In this document: piece by piece, positions 14,146-20,312 of the stretch
Numbering within the stretch: the first letter of the stretch is position 1
Layout: the number at the start of each line of letters is the position of its first letter
NCBI GenBank assembly: GCA_007118555.1
Contig: SKRJ01000241.1
Span: 1 to 20,312, forward strand
Length of the DNA: 20,312 nucleotides
Direction: 5' to 3'
DNA from: Anaerolineae bacterium
GTDB lineage: Bacteria; Chloroflexota; Anaerolineae; UBA1429
Notes under the pieces: generated by a model
What the model was told of the DNA's origin: nothing
What the model saw: only the letters and a program-made list of their open reading frames with translations
Databases searched by the model: none
Position numbers and translations under genes: made by a program

Positions 14146-15558
14146 ATGATACGGACCCAGATCGCCATTGTTGGCACCGGCCCCGGCGGCTATGTGGCTG
14201 CCCTGCGAGCAGCCCAGTTGGGCGCCGAGGTCGTCTGCATCGAAAAGGAGGAACTGGGCGGCGTCTGCCTCAACTGGGGTTGCATTCCCACCAAGGCCCT
14301 CTTGCGCACCGCCGAGGTATACGATCTATTGGGTCGAGCGGGCGAGTTTGGCGTAATCGTGGACGAGCCACAACTGGACTGGCAGACTGCCATGGAGCGC
14401 ATGAACCAGGTCAAGTCACGCCTAATTCGTGGCGTCCGGACCCTGCTCAACCAGGCGGGCGTCCAGGTCGTCTCGGGTCAGGCCAGCCTTGCGCGAGCCA
14501 ACACCCTGCGCGTGACCTCCAGCGAGGGAGACGAGACCATCGTGGCCGATGACATTGTCCTGGCCACCGGCTCCCGCCACCTGGACGTGCCCATTCCCGG
14601 CCTGGACGATCCAGGGATCCTCAACTCCACGAGCATGCTACAGCTCGAGGAGCTGCCCGCGAGCCTGGCCGTGGTAGGCAGCGGCGCCATCGGCGTCGAG
14701 TTCGCCAGCCTCATGGGCACCCTGGGGGTCGAGGTGACGCTCATCGAAATGCTGCCCCGCATCACGCCCCTGATGGACGAGACCATCGGCGACATGCTGG
14801 CCCGCACCCTGCGGCGCCGGGGCATCACCATCCACACCGGCACGCGGGTCACCAGCGTAACCAGGACCGAGGCGGGCTATCGGGTGGCCATGACGTCCGA
14901 GAAGGAGGGCGATCTGGAGATCGAGACCGAAAAGGTGCTCTCGGCCATTGGGCGGGCGCCCAACGTCGAGGGCCTCGGCCTCGAGACCGTCGGCGTCCAG
15001 CCCTCCCGCCTCGGCATCCAGGTCGATGACCGGATGCGCACCGTGGCGCCCCATCTGTACGCGATCGGCGACTGCGCCGCCGAGGGCCCCATGCTGGCCC
15101 ATGTGGCCTCCTACCAGGGGATCATAGCGGTCGAAGACGCCCTGGGTCACACCGCCCGCGCCGACTACTCGGCCGTGCCCTACTGCATCTTTTCGCTGCC
15201 CGAGGCCGCCGGCGTCGGGCTGACCGAGGGTCAGGCCCGCGACGCAGGTTATGACGTCAAGACGGGGATGTTCCCCATGGTGGCCAACGGCAAGGCCCTC
15301 GCCTATGGTGAGACAGAGGGGTTCGTCAAGATCGTGTCCGAGACCGAGAACCATGCCGTGCTGGGCGTGCACATCATGGGCGCCCATGCCAGCGACCTGA
15401 TCCTGGAGGGCACCCTGCTCAAGCAGTTCGAGGTGACCCTGGACGAGGCCGAGCAGGTGATTCACCCGCACCCCACCCTGGGCGAGGCCATCGATGAGGC
15501 CATGCTGGCCGTGCGTGACAGGCCCCTGCATATCGCACCGCCACGCCGCCGCCGCTAG
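14146..15558 (+). CDS. lpdA: Dihydrolipoamide dehydrogenase (E3)
   Basis: FAD-dependent disulfide oxidoreductase that reoxidises dihydrolipoyl groups of 2-oxoacid or acetoin dehydrogenase complexes, or of the glycine cleavage system, using NAD+. It has 470 residues, the usual length. The FAD-binding GTGPGG is at 10-15, the redox-active disulfide is in GGVCLNWGCIPTK (C41, C46), the NAD-binding VGSGAIGVEFASLMG is central, and the second FAD motif is LYAIGDCA. The C-terminal HPHPTLGEAIDEA supplies catalytic H442 and E447. The tail is Arg-rich. ATG 14146 has AGGAGA six bases upstream; an in-frame GTG at 14110 overlaps the previous gene. It is the last gene of the ribokinase/AcoX-like operon and is closed by a long hairpin. 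Confidence 0.95.
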   Translation: MIRTQIAIVGTGPGGYVAALRAAQLGAEVVCIEKEELGGVCLNWGCIPTKALLRTAEVYDLLGRAGEFGVIVDEPQLDWQTAMERMNQVKSRLIRGVRTLLNQAGVQVVSGQASLARANTLRVTSSEGDETIVADDIVLATGSRHLDVPIPGLDDPGILNSTSMLQLEELPASLAVVGSGAIGVEFASLMGTLGVEVTLIEMLPRITPLMDETIGDMLARTLRRRGITIHTGTRVTSVTRTEAGYRVAMTSEKEGDLEIETEKVLSAIGRAPNVEGLGLETVGVQPSRLGIQVDDRMRTVAPHLYAIGDCAAEGPMLAHVASYQGIIAVEDALGHTARADYSAVPYCIFSLPEAAGVGLTEGQARDAGYDVKTGMFPMVANGKALAYGETEGFVKIVSETENHAVLGVHIMGAHASDLILEGTLLKQFEVTLDEAEQVIHPHPTLGEAIDEAMLAVRDRPLHIAPPRRRR

Positions 15559-15564
15559 TACCGA

Positions 15565-15601
15565 CAGGGCCCTCGATGCGATGCATCGAGGGCCCTGCTT
15601 T
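15565..15601 (+). terminator. Hairpin terminator after lpdA
   Basis: A perfect 15-bp stem: CAGGGCCCTCGATGC (15565-15579) pairs with GCATCGAGGGCCCTG (15583-15597) around a three-base loop, followed by CTTTCC. The T tract is poor but the stem is very stable and sits between convergent genes, so it probably ends transcription. Confidence 0.75.
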
Positions 15602-15625
15602 CCACGATCCAGCGTTCTGCAGGCC

Positions 15626-16405
15626 CTAGTTCTCGATGACGACGCGTACCCGATGGGGCGGCGGAAAGTTCCCCGTACTGTCCACCACGGTGAGCATCAG
15701 CCAGTAGACACCGTTGGGGAATGCCCGCGAGTCAAACTGCAGCAGCACCCCATCACTCACCTGCGACCGTACCACATCGCCGATCGAGTGCCACGCCTGG
15801 GGATTCTCTCCGACGCCATGCTCGATCTTGTAGAACTGAAAGTCAGCATGTCTCGCCGTGCCCCGAACCGTCACCGAACCGGAGAGACGCGCATTGGAGC
15901 CAGGCGACGTGATGCAGGTGTTGGGGTCACGACAGGCCGACGGCGGCGGCACCGGCGGTGGCGGGGGCTCTGGATCTGGCTCCGGTGTAGGCGGTGGCAC
16001 CGGAGTCGGCTCGGGCACGGGCGTGGGCACCACTGCCGTAGGCTGCGCCTCTACCACCGCCACCTCGTCCGGCGTAGGCGTTGGCGGAGGCTGGGTAGGA
16101 ATCGACAGAGTCGCGGTGGGCTCCGTGGGCCGCATCACATCCAACTCCTCCATCGAAGGCAGCACATACTGCTGTGCCACGAGAACAAGGGCCACGATTC
16201 CCAAGGTCAGGCCGATGTTGGCCATCGACCGGCCCTCGCGATGAGCCGATACCTCGCGCTCCACGGAAAAGATCGTGTTCACCCGGGCGCGCCGCGCTAT
16301 CACATAGTTCCGCAGGTTGTAGAGGCAAATGAGAGCGCAGGCTACATACACCCAGATGATGTAGCTAGCCAGGAAGTCTATAACGGACACCAGAATTTCA
16401 TACAC
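15626..16405 (-). CDS. Membrane protein with Pro-rich linker and Ig-like C-terminal domain
   Basis: A 259-residue protein of unknown function. Two hydrophobic spans (about 8-29 and 62-83) flank a basic cytoplasmic-looking loop (LRNYVIARRARVNTIF). A long Pro/Thr/Glu-rich segment (about 92-156) then leads to an Ig-like or fibronectin-like domain (about 163-259) containing LSGSVTVRGTARHADFQFYK and FPNGVYWLMLTVVDSTGN, likely outside the cell. Cys158 and Cys164 could form a disulfide. The architecture is common in Chloroflexota surface proteins, and the fold is my inference from strand-like pattern. The start is GTG 16405 with AGGAG about 12 bases upstream, 15 bases after the purine nucleoside phosphorylase stop, so it is probably the last gene of that operon. 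Confidence 0.8.
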   Translation of the reverse strand: MYEILVSVIDFLASYIIWVYVACALICLYNLRNYVIARRARVNTIFSVEREVSAHREGRSMANIGLTLGIVALVLVAQQYVLPSMEELDVMRPTEPTATLSIPTQPPPTPTPDEVAVVEAQPTAVVPTPVPEPTPVPPPTPEPDPEPPPPPVPPPSACRDPNTCITSPGSNARLSGSVTVRGTARHADFQFYKIEHGVGENPQAWHSIGDVVRSQVSDGVLLQFDSRAFPNGVYWLMLTVVDSTGNFPPPHRVRVVIEN

Positions 16406-16420
16406 GCCGCAACTCTTCTC

Positions 16421-17275
16421 CTACTCGTTGCTGCTCATTCGGCTCAAAACGCCAGTCAACAATCGGGCCATCCGCGGAACGGCGTGTTCACCCACCGCCA
16501 GAACCTGCTTGTGCATCGCCTCCGGATCACCTGCGTCAAAGTCACTGGGGACATTGGTGATCAGCGAGAGACCCATAACACGCATGCCCGCATGGCGCGC
16601 CACCACTACCTCGGGCGCGGTGGACATGCCCACGGCATCAGCGCCCACGGCGCGGAGGAACCGAATCTCGGCGGGCGTCTCGTAGCTCGGTCCCGACACC
16701 ATCGCATACACCCCCTCCCACAAGGTCATCTCCTGGGCGCGCGCCTCTTCTCGCAGGAGGCGCTGGAGATCCGGGTCATAGGGTGGCGTCATGTCAGGAA
16801 AACGCGGCCCAAAGCGTTCGTCGTTGGGGCCGCGTAGCGGGTGTTGGCCCGCCAATCCCGGTAGGAACAGGTGGTCGGTGATGGTCATCAAGTCGCCCGT
16901 CTGAAAATCGGGGTGCAACCCGCCGGCAGCGTTGGTCACCACGAGGATCTCGGCGCCCAGATGGCGCATCACCCGGATCGGAAAGGCGACCATGGCGGGC
17001 GAATAGCCCTCGTAAAAGTGCAGGCGCCCCTGCATCATGATCACGGGCTGGCCGCTCAGTGTCCCGCCCACAAACCGCCCCTGGTGTCCCGCGACTGTCG
17101 AGGCCACCATGTGGGGCACATCCTCATAGTTCACCGGGACGGGATCGACGATCTGATCGCCAAGATCACTCAACCCGGAACCCAGGACCATCGCCACCCT
17201 AGGGCGTACCGGTAACCTGCCCTCTAGATATGCCGCAGCATACTCCACCATCTCATAGTTCACGACCGAACCCAT
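16421..17275 (-). CDS. punA: Purine nucleoside phosphorylase (trimeric class)
   Basis: Phosphorolysis of purine (deoxy)nucleosides to the free base and (deoxy)ribose 1-phosphate in the salvage pathway. About 284 residues from ATG 17275. Seen landmarks are phosphate-binding GSGLSDLG (Ser33), GHQGRF, QGRLHFYEGY, TNAAGGLHPDFQTGDLM, SGPSYETPAEIRFLR and LSLITN. The ETPAE glutamate and the ITN asparagine correspond to the base-recognition residues (Glu201, Asn243 in the human enzyme), favouring 6-oxopurines such as inosine and guanosine over methylthioadenosine. A GTG at 17305 would add 10 residues. ATG 17275 has GAGG 11 bases upstream, and ATG 17251 is also possible. It sits between the recombinase gene and the Ig-like membrane protein gene, all on one strand. 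Confidence 0.93.
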   Translation of the reverse strand: MGSVVNYEMVEYAAAYLEGRLPVRPRVAMVLGSGLSDLGDQIVDPVPVNYEDVPHMVASTVAGHQGRFVGGTLSGQPVIMMQGRLHFYEGYSPAMVAFPIRVMRHLGAEILVVTNAAGGLHPDFQTGDLMTITDHLFLPGLAGQHPLRGPNDERFGPRFPDMTPPYDPDLQRLLREEARAQEMTLWEGVYAMVSGPSYETPAEIRFLRAVGADAVGMSTAPEVVVARHAGMRVMGLSLITNVPSDFDAGDPEAMHKQVLAVGEHAVPRMARLLTGVLSRMSSNE

Positions 17276-17356
17276 ACTGACATACACCTCGTGAGAATGG
17301 GGCACCCGCAGAGTCAGAGGGTGCGCTGCTATTCGTTGTGCGTCAATGCTCCCCGG

Positions 17357-18256
17357 TCAGTGAGCGCGTGGGTGGGCCTCATCATAGACTTCACGCAAGT
17401 TCTCGTGGGTGAGATGCTTGTACACCTGCGTGGTAGAGACATTGGCATGCCCCAACAAGCCCTGTACCTGGCGCACATTGGCACCGCCATTCAAGAGGTG
17501 GGTGGCAAAGGAATGCCGCAATGTATGGGGGGTTACCTCGGCCCGGATGCCCGATTCGCTAACATACTTTTTAATGATCAACCAGAGCCCCTGGCGGGTC
17601 AGGCGCTTGCCGCGATGGTTGACAAAGAGGGCATCCTCACCGTCCTGCACGAGCTCCGAACGGCTATCCTCCAGATAGAGTCGCAGAGCCTCCACCGCCC
17701 GGCGGTAGATGGGGATCTCCCGCTGGCGGTTGTGCGTCGAGTTGCTGTTGCACTGAATACAACCTTGCTCCAGGTCGACGTTCTGAACGTTCAACGCGAC
17801 CACCTCGCTGACGCGCATGCCCGTCGCATACAGAACTTCGAGCAGAGCGCTGTCACGCATGCCCCGCACCGTAGGATTCCTGGTAGGCGCCTTGAGCAGC
17901 AACTTGACCTCTTGCTCCGAGATGGAGGTAGGGAGATACTTGCGAACCTTGGGGCTGTCCACCTTGGCGCTGGGATCGTTGCTCACAAGACTGTGCTCCA
18001 GCAGGTGCCGGAAAAAGGACTTGGCGGCGGCCACCTTGCGCGCAACCGTTGCCGAGGCGTACTCATGCTCGTTGCGCAGGCAATCCACATAGCCGGAGAG
18101 ATGTCCGGGGTCAACCTGGTCCCACGAGGTGACTCCCTGCTCCTCCAGATAGCCATTGAACTGCCCCAGGTCATTGCGGTAGGCCACAATGGTGTTGTTC
18201 GAATAGCCTTTTTCCTCCATCAGACAGGTCAGGAAGCTCTCGATCTGATTTCTCAT
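17357..18256 (-). CDS. xerD: Site-specific tyrosine recombinase, XerC/XerD family
   Basis: A 299-residue recombinase of the size and layout of XerC/XerD, which resolve chromosome dimers at dif. The N-terminal SAM-like core-binding domain covers about 1-85 and the catalytic domain about 105-295. The Arg-His-Arg-His-Tyr set is present: R148 (ATGMRVSEV), H244 and R247 (HTLRHSFATHLL), H270 (LLGHANVSTTQ) and nucleophile Y279. The beta-hairpin that normally reads GKGNKER and carries the catalytic lysine reads NSNSTHNRQRE (170-180), with Thr174 where the lysine should be. ATG 18256 follows a GAGGAG site. A promoter is visible at 18300-18328. It is not flanked by integrase-type cargo or attachment repeats, so a housekeeping Xer is more likely than a mobile-element integrase. 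Confidence 0.9.
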   Translation of the reverse strand: MRNQIESFLTCLMEEKGYSNNTIVAYRNDLGQFNGYLEEQGVTSWDQVDPGHLSGYVDCLRNEHEYASATVARKVAAAKSFFRHLLEHSLVSNDPSAKVDSPKVRKYLPTSISEQEVKLLLKAPTRNPTVRGMRDSALLEVLYATGMRVSEVVALNVQNVDLEQGCIQCNSNSTHNRQREIPIYRRAVEALRLYLEDSRSELVQDGEDALFVNHRGKRLTRQGLWLIIKKYVSESGIRAEVTPHTLRHSFATHLLNGGANVRQVQGLLGHANVSTTQVYKHLTHENLREVYDEAHPRAH

Positions 18257-18299
18257 GCCCTCTTCTCCTCAATTGATGCCCATCCCCGGCTTCGGCGCT

Positions 18300-18328
18300 A
18301 TTGTACCATCACTTTACATAGGGGCAAA
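18300..18328 (-). promoter_or_regulatory. Promoter for the xer recombinase gene
   Basis: On the minus strand GGTACAAT with -10 TACAAT (18305-18300). The -35 is TTTGCC at 17 bases (18328-18323) or TTGCCC at 16 bases. It gives a leader of about 35-40 bases before ATG 18256. Confidence 0.55.
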
Positions 18329-18522
18329 ACCCTGAACGAACCAGGGGAATGCACCCGAACGCCTCTGTCACACCCAGCCAAGAGATGCCGTCATTCACCT
18401 CACTCTGCACCGCGACCGGCCTGCGCTGTCCGCGGTCGCCTGCCAGAACCCTCGACGCTCAGAATAGATACGCAACCCAGAGGATACCAGGGCCGCCTAC
18501 CTCGTCCAAGGAATCCGAGCAT

Positions 18523-18551
18523 TCGACAAAGTCGATCATCACGGCTACAAT
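18523..18551 (+). promoter_or_regulatory. Promoter for the alpha-oxoamine synthase gene
   Basis: TCGACA (18523-18528, five of six bases of TTGACA), a 17-base spacer and TACAAT (18546-18551). The leader to ATG 18623 would be about 65 bases. Confidence 0.68.
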
Positions 18552-18622
18552 GGCCGCGCCTGTTACTCGCCAAGATCAGGCAGGTTCTGCTACGCGCCAG
18601 TGTACCAGGGAGGATCGAGCCC

Positions 18623-19798
18623 ATGGATCTGTTCGAAAAGTGCTACGGCTTTACCCGTGCCGAGGAGGCCCGCAAGGGAGGCTATTACCCCTATTTCATC
18701 CCCCTCGAAGATACCGAGGGCACCGAGGTGGTCGTCAACGGCAACCGCATGATCATGATCGGTTCCAACAACTACCTGGGGTTGACCACCCACCCTCGCG
18801 TGCGCGAGGCCGCGATCCAGGCCATCGAGCGCTATGGGACGAGCTGCACCGGCTCGCGCTTTCTCAACGGCAACCTGGCCATGCACAACGAGTTGGAGCA
18901 GGAGCTCGCCGATTTCATGGGCCAGGAGGCTGGCCTCGTCTTTAGCACCGGCATGGGCGTGAATCTGGGCACCATATCGGCCCTGGTGGGGCGCGGCGAT
19001 TTTGTGATCACCGACCGTGAGGATCATGCCAGCATCATCGACGGCTGCCGCCTCTCGTACGGCAAGATGCTGCGCTTTCGCCACAATGACATGCAGGACC
19101 TGGCGCGGGTGCTCGCATCGATCGGTGACGCGCCCAAGCTCGTGGTGGTCGACGGCGTGTTCAGCATGGGCGGCGACATTGCGCCGCTGCCCGAGATCGT
19201 CGCTCTCTGCCAGGAGCATGGCGCCCGCATCATGGTGGACGATGCCCACTCCCTGGGCGTGCTGGCGGGTGGACGTGGTACCGCCGCCCATTTTGGCCTG
19301 GATGACGAGGTCGACCTGATCATGGGTACCTTTAGCAAGGCATTTGCCTCCCTCGGGGGCGTCATCGTGGGCGAGGCCCAGGTCATTGACTATATCAAGC
19401 ATATGGCGCGCGCCCTGATCTTTTCCGCCAGCATGCCGCCCTCGAACGTGGCGGCTGTCAAGGCGGCCCTGCAGGTCATTCAAGAAGAGCCCGAGCGCGT
19501 GGAGCGGGTGCAGCAGATCGCTGAAAGGATGCGCGAGGGCTACCAGTCGCTGGGGTTCAACACCGGCAACAGCCAGACCCCCATCATCCCCATTATGATC
19601 GGCGACGAGTTCAAGACCATCATGTTCTGGAAGGCGCTCTTTGAAGCGGGCATCTATGTCAATCCGGTGCTCCCGCCTGCCGTCCCGCCCAACCTCTCGC
19701 TGCTGCGTACCAGCTATATGGCCACCCACACCGACGAGCAGCTAGACCGCGTGCTGGAGATCTTTGGGCAGGTGGGCAAAAAGCTCGCCATCATCTAG
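18623..19798 (+). CDS. PLP-dependent alpha-oxoamine synthase, serine palmitoyltransferase-like
   Basis: A 391-residue enzyme that would condense an amino acid with an acyl-CoA with loss of CO2. PLP landmarks are SNNYLGL (48-54), GSRFLNGN (77-84), H135 in DHASIIDG, VDDAHS with D206 and H209, and the Schiff-base lysine K239 in GTFSKAFASLGG. The N-terminal DLFEKCYGF and YYPYFIPLED, TEGTEVVVNG and CRLSYGKMLRFRHNDM look more like bacterial serine palmitoyltransferases of sphingolipid makers than like 2-amino-3-ketobutyrate ligase or BioF. This ranking is from memory. ATG 18623 has GGGAGG nine bases upstream; the open frame continues far upstream but over the recombinase gene on the other strand, so that extension is rejected. 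It is monocistronic as seen, and no other sphingolipid gene is in the window. Confidence 0.9.
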   Translation: MDLFEKCYGFTRAEEARKGGYYPYFIPLEDTEGTEVVVNGNRMIMIGSNNYLGLTTHPRVREAAIQAIERYGTSCTGSRFLNGNLAMHNELEQELADFMGQEAGLVFSTGMGVNLGTISALVGRGDFVITDREDHASIIDGCRLSYGKMLRFRHNDMQDLARVLASIGDAPKLVVVDGVFSMGGDIAPLPEIVALCQEHGARIMVDDAHSLGVLAGGRGTAAHFGLDDEVDLIMGTFSKAFASLGGVIVGEAQVIDYIKHMARALIFSASMPPSNVAAVKAALQVIQEEPERVERVQQIAERMREGYQSLGFNTGNSQTPIIPIMIGDEFKTIMFWKALFEAGIYVNPVLPPAVPPNLSLLRTSYMATHTDEQLDRVLEIFGQVGKKLAII

Positions 19799-19836
19799 CG
19801 CATCTCGCAGCAGGACAAGGGCTTATCGCACATCGT

Positions 19837-19869
19837 GCGCGTCACGGGGATTCCCGTGGCGCGTTCTCT
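19837..19869. terminator. Bidirectional hairpin between convergent genes
   Basis: GCGCGTCACGGG (19837-19848) pairs with CCCGTGGCGCGT (19853-19864) around GATT, a stem of about 12 bp including two G-T pairs. It follows the synthase gene and faces the end of the minus-strand gene at 19878. The T-rich tail (TTCTCTATT) is only fair. Confidence 0.6.
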
Positions 19870-19877
19870 ATTGCGCG

Positions 19878-20312
19878 CTAGTCGTCCACCATGCCCGGCA
19901 GCGGCCCCTCCTGCAGAACCCGCTGGGCCGAGTGCGCGGTCCACACGGGCTCGAACACCGTCCGCGCCGGCAGCGGCGCCCGCGTCACCAGCCTGGCGCC
20001 CGGTACCGCCCGCACCTGCTCGGGCGTCAGAGGCAGACCGCCGATCACCCGCTCGACCTGCTCCATCGGGAGCACCAACACGCCGAACAGGTCGCCCAGT
20101 CGGGGTTCCTGATCGATCCGCGCCCAGAAGGTGGCGATCGCCAGCGTCCGGGCCGCCGGGCCCAGCTCGGGCCGGTACAGGTTCTCGCTCACGGTCATGA
20201 GCACGGGCCGGGGATGGTGTGGCTCCGGCGCCCCGGCTGCCGCCACCCGCACCACCTGCTCCCTCTCATAGACGATGGCGGTCTCCCGAGCCGACACGAT
20301 CTGGAGCGGCCC
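19878..20312 (-). CDS. Hypothetical protein, C-terminal part (5' end outside the window)
   Basis: The minus-strand frame is open from the right edge to a stop at 19878, giving at least 144 residues. A GTG at 20297 exists but lacks reason to be the start, since the frame continues upstream. The visible sequence is Pro/Ala/Arg/Glu-rich with no membrane span, signal or motif I recognise (for example LYRPELGPAARTLAIATFWA and VLVLPMEQVERVIGGLPLTP). GC-rich third positions match neighbouring genes, which supports coding. No function can be proposed. Confidence 0.6.
   Translation of the reverse strand, partial: GPLQIVSARETAIVYEREQVVRVAAAGAPEPHHPRPVLMTVSENLYRPELGPAARTLAIATFWARIDQEPRLGDLFGVLVLPMEQVERVIGGLPLTPEQVRAVPGARLVTRAPLPARTVFEPVWTAHSAQRVLQEGPLPGMVDD

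Larger units (their letters stand above)
18257..18622. other. Divergent intergenic region
   Basis: 366 bases between the recombinase gene (-) and the oxoamine synthase gene (+). It holds one candidate promoter in each direction. A modest inverted repeat (GCGACCG at 18412-18418 with CGGTCGC at 18433-18439) lies between them. The plus frame is open across this stretch but lacks a start with a ribosome site, and I see no gene. Confidence 0.6.

Noticed and set aside
15494..16837. 447-codon plus-strand ORF opposite the Ig-like membrane protein and nucleoside phosphorylase genes
   Set aside because: Antisense shadow of two convincing minus-strand genes, His/Arg-rich low complexity.
17301..17327. 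Inverted repeat GGGTGC/GCACCC upstream of the nucleoside phosphorylase gene
   Set aside because: Six-base arms with an 11-base loop and no T tract; not enough for a terminator or operator. A TTGACG at 17346-17341 nearby has no matching -10.
17291..18622. Plus-strand open frame extending the oxoamine synthase by more than 440 residues upstream
   Set aside because: It overlaps the clearly coding recombinase gene on the minus strand, encodes no recognisable domain, and the ATG at 18623 has a good ribosome site and promoter.

Overview
The window is about 20.3 kb of GC-rich bacterial chromosome. I infer a member of the Chloroflexota (Anaerolineae/Caldilineae-like). The grounds are Pro/Thr-rich (PT-repeat) lipoproteins, membrane proteins with a proline-rich linker and an Ig-like domain, a duplicated-FtsX permease, and an AcoX-like/E3 gene pair. 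This placement is pattern recognition, not a database result. Nothing looks like a prophage, IS element, CRISPR array or integrated island; it reads as ordinary housekeeping chromosome with several odd proteins.

Layout. (1) 1-3329 (+): a MacB/FtsX-type ABC exporter operon. It holds the 3' part of a large permease and two different ATPases with overlapping or abutting ends. The first ATPase carries an extra C-terminal AbrB/SpoVT-like domain. (2) 3348-5081 (-): a lipoprotein with an alpha/beta-hydrolase fold that appears to lack its nucleophile and its histidine. (3) 5229-6295 (+): an ECF sigma factor with a small single-span membrane protein overlapping its 3' end; five 15-bp near-palindromic units lie in the presumed leader. 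(4) 6338-8954 (-): a LysM lipoprotein followed by an oligopeptide/nickel-type extracellular solute-binding protein, with a strong promoter upstream. (5) 9111-9233 (+): a tRNA with a CAU anticodon, probably tRNA-Ile2, with its own promoter. (6) 9234-9712: a gene-poor stretch, then ftsH with a textbook terminator. (7) 11669-15558 (+): a FlK-like hot-dog thioesterase, then a promoter and the three-gene run ribokinase, AcoX-like NAD-kinase-fold protein (CTG start) and dihydrolipoamide dehydrogenase, closed by a long hairpin. (8) 15626-18256 (-): Xer-type recombinase, purine nucleoside phosphorylase, and a two-span membrane protein with a Pro-rich linker and Ig-like domain. (9) 18623-19798 (+): a PLP-dependent alpha-oxoamine synthase that looks most like bacterial serine palmitoyltransferase. 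(10) 19878-end (-): the 3' end of an unrecognised gene.

Shared regulation. Most transcription units begin with a readable sigma-A-type promoter, commonly TTGACG or TTGACA at -35 and TACAAT, TAGACT or TATTAT at -10 with 16-17 bp spacing. Ribokinase and purine nucleoside phosphorylase point to nucleoside/ribose salvage, but they sit in separate operons. The window has no single obvious new multi-gene system. The strongest candidates for novelty are the ABC ATPase-AbrB fusion, the repeat-bearing ECF leader with its non-zinc membrane partner, the sphingolipid-type synthase, and the Xer recombinase lacking the usual hairpin lysine.
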